NCBI GenBank assembly: GCA_937943045.1
Contig: CALEBN010000060.1
Span: 1 to 39,106, forward strand
Direction: 5' to 3'
DNA from: an uncultured Collinsella sp.
GTDB taxonomy: Bacteria > Actinomycetota > Coriobacteriia > Coriobacteriales > Coriobacteriaceae
DNA: 39,106 bases
Part shown: piece after piece, positions 7,361 through 14,845 of the stretch
Numbering within the stretch: the stretch's first letter is position 1
Layout of the letters: each line of letters opens with the position of its first letter
Notes under the pieces: model-generated
What the model was told of the DNA's origin: nothing
Seen by the model: the letters and a program-made list of their open reading frames with translations, nothing else
The model's database searches: none
Position numbers and translations under genes: made by a program

Positions 7361-8782
7361 CTACTCTATCAGGTCATTGTGGCGCTCGATAGCCTCTGCC
7401 ACCGTGTGGCCCTCGTCCACGATAAGCGAGCGGCGCTTAGGGGACACAATGCGCTGTGCGGGATACACGCCACGGTGGCCGCCGGCAAGGTAGCTAATAA
7501 ACGAAACGATGACAAAGAAGCCTGCGGCCGTTCCATGGAACAGGTCGATGGCCATCATGCAGGTGGTGATGGGTACGTTGAGGCCGGCGCAGAAGACGCC
7601 GAGCATGCCGAGGGCCGCCATGAAGCTCGGGTCGAGTCCGGCGAGGCAGCCGATCCATCCGCCGAGCGCCGCACCGATGCCAAACAGGGGTGTGACCTCG
7701 CCGCCTTGGAAACCGGCGCCTAGGGTGAGCGCAGTTACGACGAGCTTGATGGCGGCGTCGGCGAGGGTGGTGTTGCCGGCAAATCCGGCGCCCGAAAGCC
7801 ACGTGGAAAGGCCGGCATACTCCCAGGCGTCAAGCATCGCATAGGCCGCGAGAACCACGAGCGCACCGATGAGCGCACGGACGAGGTAGTTGGTGATAAA
7901 ACGCGCGTACAGGCTCTTGACCGTACGGACCGACCAGGCAAAGAGACGCGCTGTGAGGCCAAAGGCGACAGCACCGATAACGACCACGGCAACTGTCCTA
8001 GGCGTCATATCGGGAACGCTGGCGATGGCGTTGGCCTCGTACTGCGTGCCCATGGCGAGTGACGTAAAGTAGCCGGTAAACGAGGCAACGAGGCAGTAGA
8101 TACCTGCGGTGTAGTCGATCTTGCCGATGAAGCACATTTCCATGCCAAAGAAAGCTCCGGCAAGGGGCGATCCGAACACGGCGCCAAAGGCGGACGAGAT
8201 GCCGGCGAGCATCAGGTCGTGATGATCGTGCTTTTTGAGATGAGCGAGGTTCGAAACATTGCTGGCGATGGTGCCGCCGATCTGTACCGCGGCGCCCTCA
8301 CGGCCGGCCGAGCCGCCCGTCAGGTGTGTGAGCGTGGAGCACACAAACGTGAGGATGGCCATGCGCGCGTGGATGAGTCGTGTGCCCAGGGCAGAGTCGA
8401 TGACCAGGTTGTTGCCGCGTTTGGCGGCAAGACCGTGGTTCTTGTAGATCCACGCGGTGACCACGCCCACGACGGGGAGCAGGGCGTAAACCCACGCATG
8501 GTGCTCGCGATAATCGGTTGCGATATCTAGCGAGGCTAAAAACGCCCAGGCGGCAACGCCCATGGCGAGCGAGACGATAACTACGAGCACGAGCAGCTTG
8601 GCGCTCGCGAGCATGTTGCGGGCATTGCGGCGCGTGTCGGCAGCCAAGAGCTGCTCGGAGCGGGTGAGCTGGTTGCGGCCGCTGATGATCAGGTCGGCGG
8701 GAGAGAAAGTACTGCCGTCCTTGTCCTGGCGGGTATCATCAGACGGGTCGTGTGCGTTTTCACGTTTATCGATAAAAGCCAT
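7361..8782 (-). CDS. CLC-family chloride/fluoride channel or antiporter
   Basis: This membrane protein has about 473 residues and roughly a dozen hydrophobic segments, a typical bacterial CLC without CBS domains. The second anion-site motif GSAGREGAAVQIGG holds the gating glutamate, and GGEVTPLFGIGAALGG matches the C-terminal GxFxP region. The usual GSGIP motif is replaced by GNNLVID. Loss of the serine at this place is a known feature of the fluoride/proton antiporter clade CLC-F, so fluoride export is likely (inference). I looked for a fluoride riboswitch upstream and did not find one. The first 60 residues are hydrophilic. The start at 8782 follows AGGACG; an in-frame ATG nine codons earlier is possible. 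Confidence 0.85.
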   Translation of the reverse strand: MAFIDKRENAHDPSDDTRQDKDGSTFSPADLIISGRNQLTRSEQLLAADTRRNARNMLASAKLLVLVVIVSLAMGVAAWAFLASLDIATDYREHHAWVYALLPVVGVVTAWIYKNHGLAAKRGNNLVIDSALGTRLIHARMAILTFVCSTLTHLTGGSAGREGAAVQIGGTIASNVSNLAHLKKHDHHDLMLAGISSAFGAVFGSPLAGAFFGMEMCFIGKIDYTAGIYCLVASFTGYFTSLAMGTQYEANAIASVPDMTPRTVAVVVIGAVAFGLTARLFAWSVRTVKSLYARFITNYLVRALIGALVVLAAYAMLDAWEYAGLSTWLSGAGFAGNTTLADAAIKLVVTALTLGAGFQGGEVTPLFGIGAALGGWIGCLAGLDPSFMAALGMLGVFCAGLNVPITTCMMAIDLFHGTAAGFFVIVSFISYLAGGHRGVYPAQRIVSPKRRSLIVDEGHTVAEAIERHNDLIE

Positions 8783-8995
8783 AACGTCCTCTTTTTGGTT
8801 GCGATGCATGCATTATAAGACGGCGGCCTGGGCTTAAGGCGATTGGCAGGTTTCGGATTTGTTGCCAAGGGCGCGTGGCCGACAGGTGTATTCGCGGTCG
8901 CGGGCAATGCCATGAGCGGGCGGAGGGGGATTATACTGAATCAAATATAAAGAATCGGCGCCGTCGTTGCGCGCCGTGGCATGTAAGAGGTGTAT

Positions 8996-10258
8996 ATGGC
9001 TGAGACGCTTATCCCGCTGGAGGACGCGCAGGCAATCGTTCTTTCACAGGTGCACAGGACCGATGCTGTCGAGATCCCGGTATGGCAGGCGGCCGGTCTT
9101 CCCCTGGCCGAGGACGCCACGGCCGATATCGACATCTCGCCGTTTGCCAACAGCGCCATGGATGGATATGCCGTGCGCACCGTCGACCTTGTCGAAGCGT
9201 CCGCCGATGCGCCCGTGACGCTTTCTGTCGTGGGGCACGAGGCCGCAGGCCATGTGTTCGATGGCGTTATTGCCCCGGGCGAGACCGTCCGCATCATGAC
9301 GGGCGCGCCGGTGCCCGAGGGTGCGGATGCCGTGGTGAAATACGAGATCGTCGACGTAATCGATGGCGACGGTAACGAGGGTTCGCACGTTCGCTTCTCG
9401 GCGCCTGCCAAGGTAGGGGAGAACGTTCGCTCTGCCGCCGAGGAGGCCCATGCCGGCGACGTCGTGATGCGTGCTGGAGAGGTTGTGGCTCCTGCGGGCG
9501 CCGGCCTGCTAGCAAGCGCCGGTTACGCGAGCGTGAAGGTCCATGCCGCTCCGCGCGTGGGCATTATTTCGCTGGGCACGGAGCTGGTCGCGCCGAGTGA
9601 ACTGCCGGCGCGCGGGCAGATTCGCGACTCCAACTCGTCGGCGTTGATGGCCGAAGCGCTCGATGCCGGCGCCGAGCCCGTGTTCTACGGTGTTGCGCCC
9701 GATGATGAGCAGGCGATTGCCGAGCTGGTGCATCGTGCCGTGCAGGAGTGCGATTTTGTCATTACGAGCGGTGGCGCCTCGGCGGGCGATTACGACTACG
9801 TGACGGCACTCGTTCGGCGTGAGGGCGAGGTGCTGTTCGATCGCATCTCGATGCGTCCGGGCAAGGCCATCACGTTTGGCCTGCTCGGGGGTAAGCCCTA
9901 CCTGGGACTTTCAGGCAATCCGGCGGCGGCGTATGTGGGCTTTGAGATGCTCGCCCGCCCGGCGATTCGCAAGATGCGCGGATTTGCCGAAGGCATGCGT
10001 CCCGTGCAGCAGGCGACGCTCACGCACGGCGTGAAGAAGCGCCAGCATCGCCGCTTCTTTGATCGCGCTACGGTTTTGCGCGACCCCGAGACCGGTGAGT
10101 TGTTGGTGACCGAGGCTAAGACGCAGAATTCGGCGCTACTCGGCACGATGCAGCGGGCTAACTGTCTGCTGCGTATTGACGAAGGGCCGTGTGAGCTCAA
10201 GGCGGGAGATGTCGTGGACGTTGCGCGCGTCGACCTGCCTGAGGGAACGGTGCTATAG
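8996..10258 (+). CDS. moeA: Molybdopterin molybdenumtransferase
   Basis: MoeA inserts molybdate into adenylylated molybdopterin, the last step of basic molybdenum-cofactor synthesis. The product is 420 residues, the normal length. Key blocks are FANSAMDGYAVR near residue 46, IMTGAPVPEGADAVV near residue 100, SLGTELV near residue 194, TSGGASAGDYDYV near residue 261, and LSGNPAAAYVGFEML near residue 306. The ATG at 8996 follows AGAGGTG. A TATACT box at 8932 is a probable -10 element. mogA begins 11 bases after the stop, and molybdate-uptake genes follow, so this is a molybdenum operon. Confidence 0.95.
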   Translation: MAETLIPLEDAQAIVLSQVHRTDAVEIPVWQAAGLPLAEDATADIDISPFANSAMDGYAVRTVDLVEASADAPVTLSVVGHEAAGHVFDGVIAPGETVRIMTGAPVPEGADAVVKYEIVDVIDGDGNEGSHVRFSAPAKVGENVRSAAEEAHAGDVVMRAGEVVAPAGAGLLASAGYASVKVHAAPRVGIISLGTELVAPSELPARGQIRDSNSSALMAEALDAGAEPVFYGVAPDDEQAIAELVHRAVQECDFVITSGGASAGDYDYVTALVRREGEVLFDRISMRPGKAITFGLLGGKPYLGLSGNPAAAYVGFEMLARPAIRKMRGFAEGMRPVQQATLTHGVKKRQHRRFFDRATVLRDPETGELLVTEAKTQNSALLGTMQRANCLLRIDEGPCELKAGDVVDVARVDLPEGTVL

Positions 10259-10268
10259 GAGGAACGCT

Positions 10269-10748
10269 ATGGAGTTGAAGATTTCGATCGTGACCTGCTC
10301 GGATACGCGCAACCTTGCCCAGGACGAGGCGGGTGCCGCACTCGAGGAGCTTATCGAGGCGCAGGGGTGGACGGTCGCCTCACATGTGGTCGTGCGCGAC
10401 GACGCCAGCGAGATCGGTGATGCAATTGTGGAAGCCGCCGATGAGTGCAACGCCAATGTCGTGCTCACCTGCGGCGGCACGGGGCTTTCGATGCGCGATG
10501 TAACGCCCGAGGCAACGCGTGCCGTCTGTGACCGTGATGTGCCGGGTGTCGCCGAGGCAATCCGTGCCTACTCCATGACCAAGACGCGCCGCGCCATGCT
10601 CTCGCGCGCCGTGTGCATGCAGCGTGGGCATACGCTTGTCATCAACTTTCCGGGATCCACGAAAGCGGCCCGCGAAAGCTGGGAGGCCGTGAGCGATCAG
10701 CTGGAGCATGCGGCCCAAATGACGGCGGGCGGCGGTCACGCCAAATAA
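10269..10748 (+). CDS. mogA: Molybdopterin adenylyltransferase, MogA/MoaB type
   Basis: This 159-residue protein adenylylates molybdopterin, preparing it for MoeA. The MoCF-binding signature is present: VTCSDTRN near residue 9, LTCGGTGLSMRDVTPEAT near residue 66, and VINFPGSTKA near residue 125. The GGTG loop binds the pterin. The ATG at 10269 is preceded by AGGAGG and lies 11 bases downstream of moeA, so translation is probably coupled. A terminator follows. MogA and MoaB are close in sequence; adenylyltransferase activity is likely either way. Confidence 0.92.
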   Translation: MELKISIVTCSDTRNLAQDEAGAALEELIEAQGWTVASHVVVRDDASEIGDAIVEAADECNANVVLTCGGTGLSMRDVTPEATRAVCDRDVPGVAEAIRAYSMTKTRRAMLSRAVCMQRGHTLVINFPGSTKAARESWEAVSDQLEHAAQMTAGGGHAK

Positions 10749-10761
10749 GCGCGCTACCTGC

Positions 10762-10796
10762 GGCGGAGCGACCTTGCGAGTCACTCCGCCTTTCTT
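10762..10796 (+). terminator. Terminator of moeA-mogA
   Basis: GGCGGAG (10762-10768) pairs with CTCCGCC (10784-10790), extended by GAC/GTC, with TTTCTT following. It separates moeA-mogA from modABC. Confidence 0.8.
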
Positions 10797-10825
10797 ATGC
10801 AGCGACAGCGCGGTACGTCCTGAGA

Positions 10826-10893
10826 CTATCAGCGAAAGATAATTATCAGACAAGAGATCTTTATCACTGATATTATTCGCACGTAAGTATAAT
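10826..10893 (+). promoter_or_regulatory. modABC promoter with tandem TATCAG...AAGA operator-like repeats
   Basis: A TATAAT -10 box lies at 10888-10893. Just upstream are two tandem copies of a TATCAG-N3-AAGA motif, near 10827 and 10843. The second, ATTATC-AGACAA-GAGATC (10842-10859), resembles ATTATC-AAGCAA-GATAAT at 14492-14509 before the iron-sulfur/selenium operon. The regulator is unknown. ModE, Fur-like or another metal sensor could fit, since Fur boxes also use GATAAT hexamers. Confidence 0.5.
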
Positions 10894-10953
10894 CTAATTA
10901 CAGAATAAAGCTCGCGGCGTGACGCCCGGGCGTAGCCTTCGAAAGGGTTGAAC

Positions 10954-11826
10954 ATGTTCGATATGGTTTCTCGCCGCGGATTCGTCTCGCTCTCTGCTGT
11001 CGTCGCTGCCGGCCTTGGCCTTGCCGGCTGCTCCGGCAACAAGACGTCTGAGCCGACTGGCTCCGATGCCGGCTCCTCTAAGGCCTCGTCCAAGAAGGCT
11101 GTCGAGCTGCAAGTCTTTGCCGCCAACTCGCTCGAGAAGGCTCTGCCCGAGGTTCAGGAGCTCTACACCGACCAGACCGGCACCACCTTTGCCGACGCGC
11201 AGTTTAAGGGCTCCGGCGACCTCGTCGAGCAGATGCGTGCCGGCGCCACGGTCGACGTGCTCATCACGGCCTCCAAGGGCACCATGGACGACGCTGAGGC
11301 CGCCGAGCTCGTCGATGCCGACACGCGTGAGGATATGTTCGTCAACGACCTCGTGATTATTCGCGCCGAGGGCTCCGACACCAAGGTTGAGGCCATCGCC
11401 GACGTCGCGAATCTGGACGGCAAGATCGCCATCGGCGACGCCAAGACCGTCCCCGCCGGCAAGTACGCCAACCAGGCCCTGGCCTCCGTGGGCCTCTACA
11501 CCGGTACCGAGGGCGACGACGGCGAGTATGTGCCCGAGATCGCCGACAAGGTGGCCCTGGCCGATAAGGTGGGCACCGCCGCCGCCTATGTGTCCACAGG
11601 CGACTGCGTGGCTGGCTTTGTCTACAGCTCCGATATCTTCCGCTACGACGGCATCGAGGAGGCCTTCGTGTGCCCCGAGGATTCGCACAAGCCCATCGTG
11701 TATCCGGGTGCCGTTGCCGAGAGCTCCGAGCACGCCGACGAGGCCAAGGCGTTTATCGACTTCTGCCTGACCAACAAGAAAGCCCAGAAGATTTGGGCTA
11801 AGTACGGCTTTGAGCTTTCCGAGTAG
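10954..11826 (+). CDS. modA: Molybdate ABC transporter substrate-binding lipoprotein
   Basis: This extracytoplasmic protein binds molybdate or tungstate and delivers it to ModBC. It has 290 residues. The N-terminus has the positive residues SRRGF, a hydrophobic stretch, and a lipobox LAGC at about residue 28 for lipid anchoring. A Ser/Lys-rich linker precedes the mature domain, which starts VELQVFAANSLEKALPEV, the ModA signature. Further blocks are FKGSGDLVEQMRAGATVDVLI and VGTAAAYVSTGDCVAGFVY. The ATG at 10954 follows AAAGGG at six bases; a TTG six bases earlier is less good. First gene of modABC. Confidence 0.93.
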   Translation: MFDMVSRRGFVSLSAVVAAGLGLAGCSGNKTSEPTGSDAGSSKASSKKAVELQVFAANSLEKALPEVQELYTDQTGTTFADAQFKGSGDLVEQMRAGATVDVLITASKGTMDDAEAAELVDADTREDMFVNDLVIIRAEGSDTKVEAIADVANLDGKIAIGDAKTVPAGKYANQALASVGLYTGTEGDDGEYVPEIADKVALADKVGTAAAYVSTGDCVAGFVYSSDIFRYDGIEEAFVCPEDSHKPIVYPGAVAESSEHADEAKAFIDFCLTNKKAQKIWAKYGFELSE

Positions 11827-11894
11827 TGCGGCTTGGCGCGATAATTCCATCGTTTTGTTTTTCACTCCGTCCTTGTATTCGCTTGGAGCTTTTC

Positions 11895-13337
11895 GTGCTT
11901 AATAGATTCCGCATGCTTGTCACCTGTGCTTTGACCTTCGCGCTTTGCTGGGTGCCGGGATTTGCGTTTGCTGGGGACGTTGAGGACGGGGCCCAGGTTG
12001 CTGCGACCGCTCATGGGCTTTCCTATGGGATCGAGGGTTTTGAGCGGTTGGCCAAGGGGACCGCTCGTGCCATGGAGGGCCAGCCTGAGGGCTACCGGTT
12101 TCCCGTTGACGAGGACGTGGACCTTGTAGTGGCGCCTGCTGCCGATCGCGTTGTGGTGTGGATATCGCCCAAGGCGGTCGAGAAGTATGGATTGGATCCG
12201 CAGGACAACGAGTGCGTATCGGGTCTCAAGGCCCTCGTCTGTGAGCTCGACAGCGTAAACTGCATGGGAGGTGCGCAGCTAGGGGACGTGGATCTTCCTT
12301 GGTATGTCACGGCGGAAACAACCTTTGATGCCGGCGGGTATACCTATGGCTTTGACGAGCGCGGTGCGGATGGGGACCGCTATGTGGTGATTGCATCAGC
12401 CTCGGGTGATGCCAAGGGCGGCGCGCGCTGGCTTGATAGCGCTCAAATGGTAGAGGCATCGTCTGTCGCGTTGCGGGATGAGCAGGGGCCCTTGACCTCT
12501 CTGGCCTCCTTTTTGGGCGACATCGACTATCGCCCGTTTTGGGTGTCCATTAAAACGAGCGGCCTTGCCCTGCTGATCTCCTTTGCGCTGGGCCTGTTCG
12601 CCGCGTGGAAGACCATGGGTACGACGAGTCGCATCAAGGGCCTGCTCGATTCGGTCTTTACGATTCCTATGGTGCTGCCGCCCACGGTCTGCGGCTTTCT
12701 GCTCCTCATGCTGTTTGGCCGCTCGACCGGGGTGGGCCAGTGGCTTATCGCGCACGGCGTCTCGATCGTCTTTACCTGGCCCGCGGCGGTCATTTCGGCC
12801 GTCGTTGTGTCGTTTCCGCTGGTCTACCGCACGGCGCTCGGAGCCTTCGAGAGCCTCGACACGCAGATGCTCGACGCCGCGCGAACCTTGGGATGGTCCG
12901 AGCGCCGCATCTTTACCAGGCTTATGATGCCGCTCGGCTGGCCCTCGATTGCCGCCGGCACGGTGCTCGCCTTCGCGCGTGCCATGGGTGAGTTTGGCTG
13001 CACCCTTTTCTTTGCGGGCAACTACGCAGGCATTACGCAGACCATCCCCATCGCCATCTACTTTGAGTGGATGGGCGGCAACACGTCGGTGGCGCTCTTT
13101 TGGGTCGTTGTCGTAATCATGTTCAGTTTCCTGGTCATTCTGTTCATCAACATGTATACCGCTCATTCGCAAAAGTATCGCGAGCGGGGCCTTTCCCGTG
13201 CGGAGCGCAAGCAGGCCAAAGAGCTCGCCGGACAGGGCGATTCGCTCGACCCGGCAGGCGGCGATGCCTTGCGTATCGATCGCGAGGCGCTGGCCGAGCT
13301 CATGCGCGATGATGCCGCTTTGCAGGGAGGTCGATAG
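11895..13337 (+). CDS. modB: Molybdate ABC transporter permease with an extra N-terminal extracytoplasmic domain
   Basis: The C-terminal part, from about residue 215, is a standard ModB permease with several membrane helices and the coupling EAA-type loop (ALGAFESLDTQMLDAARTLGWSE). It forms the channel for molybdate with ModC. Ahead of it is an unusual 190-residue extension: a clear signal-peptide-like stretch (MLVTCALTFALCWVPGFAFA) and then a hydrophilic domain I do not recognise. Usual ModB proteins are about 225 residues; this is about 480. The GTG at 11895 with GGAG six bases upstream is preferred; a GTG overlapping the modA stop (11826) is an alternative. About 60 residues after the last helix are charged. 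It ends four bases before modC. Confidence 0.88.
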   Translation: MLNRFRMLVTCALTFALCWVPGFAFAGDVEDGAQVAATAHGLSYGIEGFERLAKGTARAMEGQPEGYRFPVDEDVDLVVAPAADRVVVWISPKAVEKYGLDPQDNECVSGLKALVCELDSVNCMGGAQLGDVDLPWYVTAETTFDAGGYTYGFDERGADGDRYVVIASASGDAKGGARWLDSAQMVEASSVALRDEQGPLTSLASFLGDIDYRPFWVSIKTSGLALLISFALGLFAAWKTMGTTSRIKGLLDSVFTIPMVLPPTVCGFLLLMLFGRSTGVGQWLIAHGVSIVFTWPAAVISAVVVSFPLVYRTALGAFESLDTQMLDAARTLGWSERRIFTRLMMPLGWPSIAAGTVLAFARAMGEFGCTLFFAGNYAGITQTIPIAIYFEWMGGNTSVALFWVVVVIMFSFLVILFINMYTAHSQKYRERGLSRAERKQAKELAGQGDSLDPAGGDALRIDREALAELMRDDAALQGGR

Positions 13338-13340
13338 GCC

Positions 13341-14411
13341 ATGTCACTCGTTTTGGATATCAAAAAGCGCTATCCCGGGTTTATGCTCGACATGCAGCTT
13401 GAGGCCGGCGAGGAGCGCGTGGCGCTGCTGGGCGCCTCGGGTTGCGGCAAGAGCTGCACACTGCGCTGCATTGCCGGCGTGGAGACACCCGACGAGGGCA
13501 AGATCGTCGTCAACGGCGTGACCTTTTTTGACTCGGCGGCGGGCATCAACCTGTCGCCCCAGGAGCGCAAATGCGCCCTGCTGTTCCAAAACTATCAGCT
13601 GTTTCCCAACATGACGGTGGCCGATAACGTATGCGCCGGTGTAAAGGATGCGGGCGACGCCGCCGCGCGCAAAAAGCTCGCCGAGCGCTATCTGAGCATT
13701 TTCGGTCTAGCCGATTTTGCCGACCGCTATCCCGCGCGACTCTCGGGCGGTCAGCAGCAACGTGTGGCGCTTGCACGCATGGTGGCGGCGCATCCGGGCA
13801 TTTTTATGTTCGACGAGCCCATGAGCGCACTCGATTCCTATCTTAAGAGCGCCCTCGAACAGAACATGCTCGACCTGTTCGATGTATGCAACCGCACCGT
13901 GCTCTACGTGAGCCACGATATTGACGAGGCATGCCGCCTGTGCCAGCGCATCTGCGTGATGCACAACGGTCATGTTGAGGAGGTCGGCTCCGTTGAGGAC
14001 GTGGTCCGCCGTCCGCAGACGCTGGCAGCACTGCGTCTGACGGGGTGCAAAAACACGAGCCGTGCGCGCAAGATCGGCGACGAAGAAGTTGAGGCCCTTG
14101 ACTGGGGCATGACCTTTAATGTGGGTCGCGAGGTTCCCGATAATGTGGCGTACCTGGGCATTCGCGCAAGCTACTTCCATGTTGACAATCGCGCGGAGCG
14201 GGGTCGCAACAGCTACGATTTGCACGTGGCCCGAGTGAGCGATTCGCGCTTTGAGCGCTTGGTGCTATTGGACGTGCCGCGTGCCGATGCGCCCACGCGT
14301 CTGCAGTGGAAGGTCAATAAAGTGGGCATGCCTGTCGACGAGCTGCCACAAGCAGGCGAGACGCTGCGCATGCATTTTGATGCCAGCAGGATTCATCTGG
14401 TTTGTCGGTAG
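13341..14411 (+). CDS. modC: Molybdate ABC transporter ATP-binding protein
   Basis: ModC is the cytoplasmic ATPase that drives molybdate import, 356 residues. The Walker A motif is GASGCGKS near residue 31, the ABC signature LSGGQQQRVALARM is near residue 135, Walker B is IFMFDEP near residue 154, and the switch histidine lies in YVSHDIDEA. The region after about residue 240 is the size of a C-terminal oxyanion-binding (TOBE-like) domain, usual for ModC, though the sequence there is divergent. The gene starts four bases after modB and is followed by a terminator. Confidence 0.93.
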   Translation: MSLVLDIKKRYPGFMLDMQLEAGEERVALLGASGCGKSCTLRCIAGVETPDEGKIVVNGVTFFDSAAGINLSPQERKCALLFQNYQLFPNMTVADNVCAGVKDAGDAAARKKLAERYLSIFGLADFADRYPARLSGGQQQRVALARMVAAHPGIFMFDEPMSALDSYLKSALEQNMLDLFDVCNRTVLYVSHDIDEACRLCQRICVMHNGHVEEVGSVEDVVRRPQTLAALRLTGCKNTSRARKIGDEEVEALDWGMTFNVGREVPDNVAYLGIRASYFHVDNRAERGRNSYDLHVARVSDSRFERLVLLDVPRADAPTRLQWKVNKVGMPVDELPQAGETLRMHFDASRIHLVCR

Positions 14412-14418
14412 GGCAGAG

Positions 14419-14456
14419 GGCGGGCTGTCGAGGATTCTCGGCAGCCCGCCGTTTCG
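14419..14456 (+). terminator. Terminator of modABC
   Basis: GGCGGGCTG (14419-14427) pairs with CAGCCCGCC (14442-14450), followed by GTTTCGTT. Confidence 0.8.
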
Positions 14457-14491
14457 TTCCCTACCGTTCGCCGAATGTAGAATGGTAATTA

Positions 14492-14581
14492 ATTATCAAG
14501 CAAGATAATAATTTATTAAATGGCAACGGGTACCTCTGTCGTACGAATGTCAACGGTGTTCGCATAGTCGATGACCGTTGA
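14492..14581 (+). promoter_or_regulatory. Two dyads upstream of the iron-sulfur/selenium operon
   Basis: ATTATC (14492-14497) and GATAAT (14504-14509) form a perfect dyad with a six-base spacer; a relative lies before modA. A second perfect dyad, TCAACGGT (14550-14557) with ACCGTTGA (14574-14581), has a 16-base spacer. The AT-rich background (14483-14520) is unlike the surrounding GC-rich DNA and suggests a promoter region. I could not assign -35 and -10 boxes with confidence. Confidence 0.45.
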
Positions 14582-14617
14582 TATAGTTGACCTCAACTTG
14601 TAAAGGAGGGTGCGCAC

Positions 14618-14686
14618 ATGCCGCAGACGACATACATTCGCCGCGTTGCCGCGCGCGCCCTGTACATGGCTCGGAGCCGCATATGA
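14618..14686 (+). CDS. Possible 22-residue leader peptide
   Basis: A short open frame (MPQTTYIRRVAARALYMARS, then RI) begins seven bases after a very strong AAAGGAGGG site, better than the site of the main gene downstream. It is basic, with five arginines and no hydrophobic segment. Its stop overlaps an ATG (ATGA at 14683-14686) that opens a second 56-codon frame running across the leader and ending inside the start of the next gene (stop 14851-14853). This may be a leader peptide that couples translation or senses a condition. It is supported only by the ribosome site and position; chance is possible. Confidence 0.4.
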   Translation: MPQTTYIRRVAARALYMARSRI

Positions 14687-14746
14687 GCAGGTATGTTCAC
14701 GGCTCCGGGAGAGACGACGCACAGCTAAATAATCGACCGCAAAGCA

Positions 14747-14842
14747 GGTTCCCCAAAATTCCGGGTTTAGGCGCGGCTGGGTTTTCGCCACCCACCGTGC
14801 AGCAATACCGTAGCTATTCATTTTTGGTTCGAGAGGGGAACC
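14747..14842 (+). promoter_or_regulatory. Leader helix able to hide the ribosome site of the first double-cubane-type gene
   Basis: GGTTCCCC (14747-14754) is perfectly complementary to GGGGAACC (14835-14842). The latter contains part of the GAGGGG ribosome site for the ATG at 14846. Between them are GC-rich segments that could form further stems, such as TGGG with CCCA near 14780-14797. This is the layout of an RNA switch or a translation-coupled attenuator. I cannot assign it to a named riboswitch class; a molybdenum-cofactor-type element was considered but the consensus could not be confirmed by eye. Confidence 0.45.
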
Positions 14843-14845
14843 GTC

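Noticed and set aside
8783..8995. A fluoride riboswitch upstream of the CLC gene
   Set aside because: The characteristic GGCGATGG...CTGATG core was not found on the coding strand.
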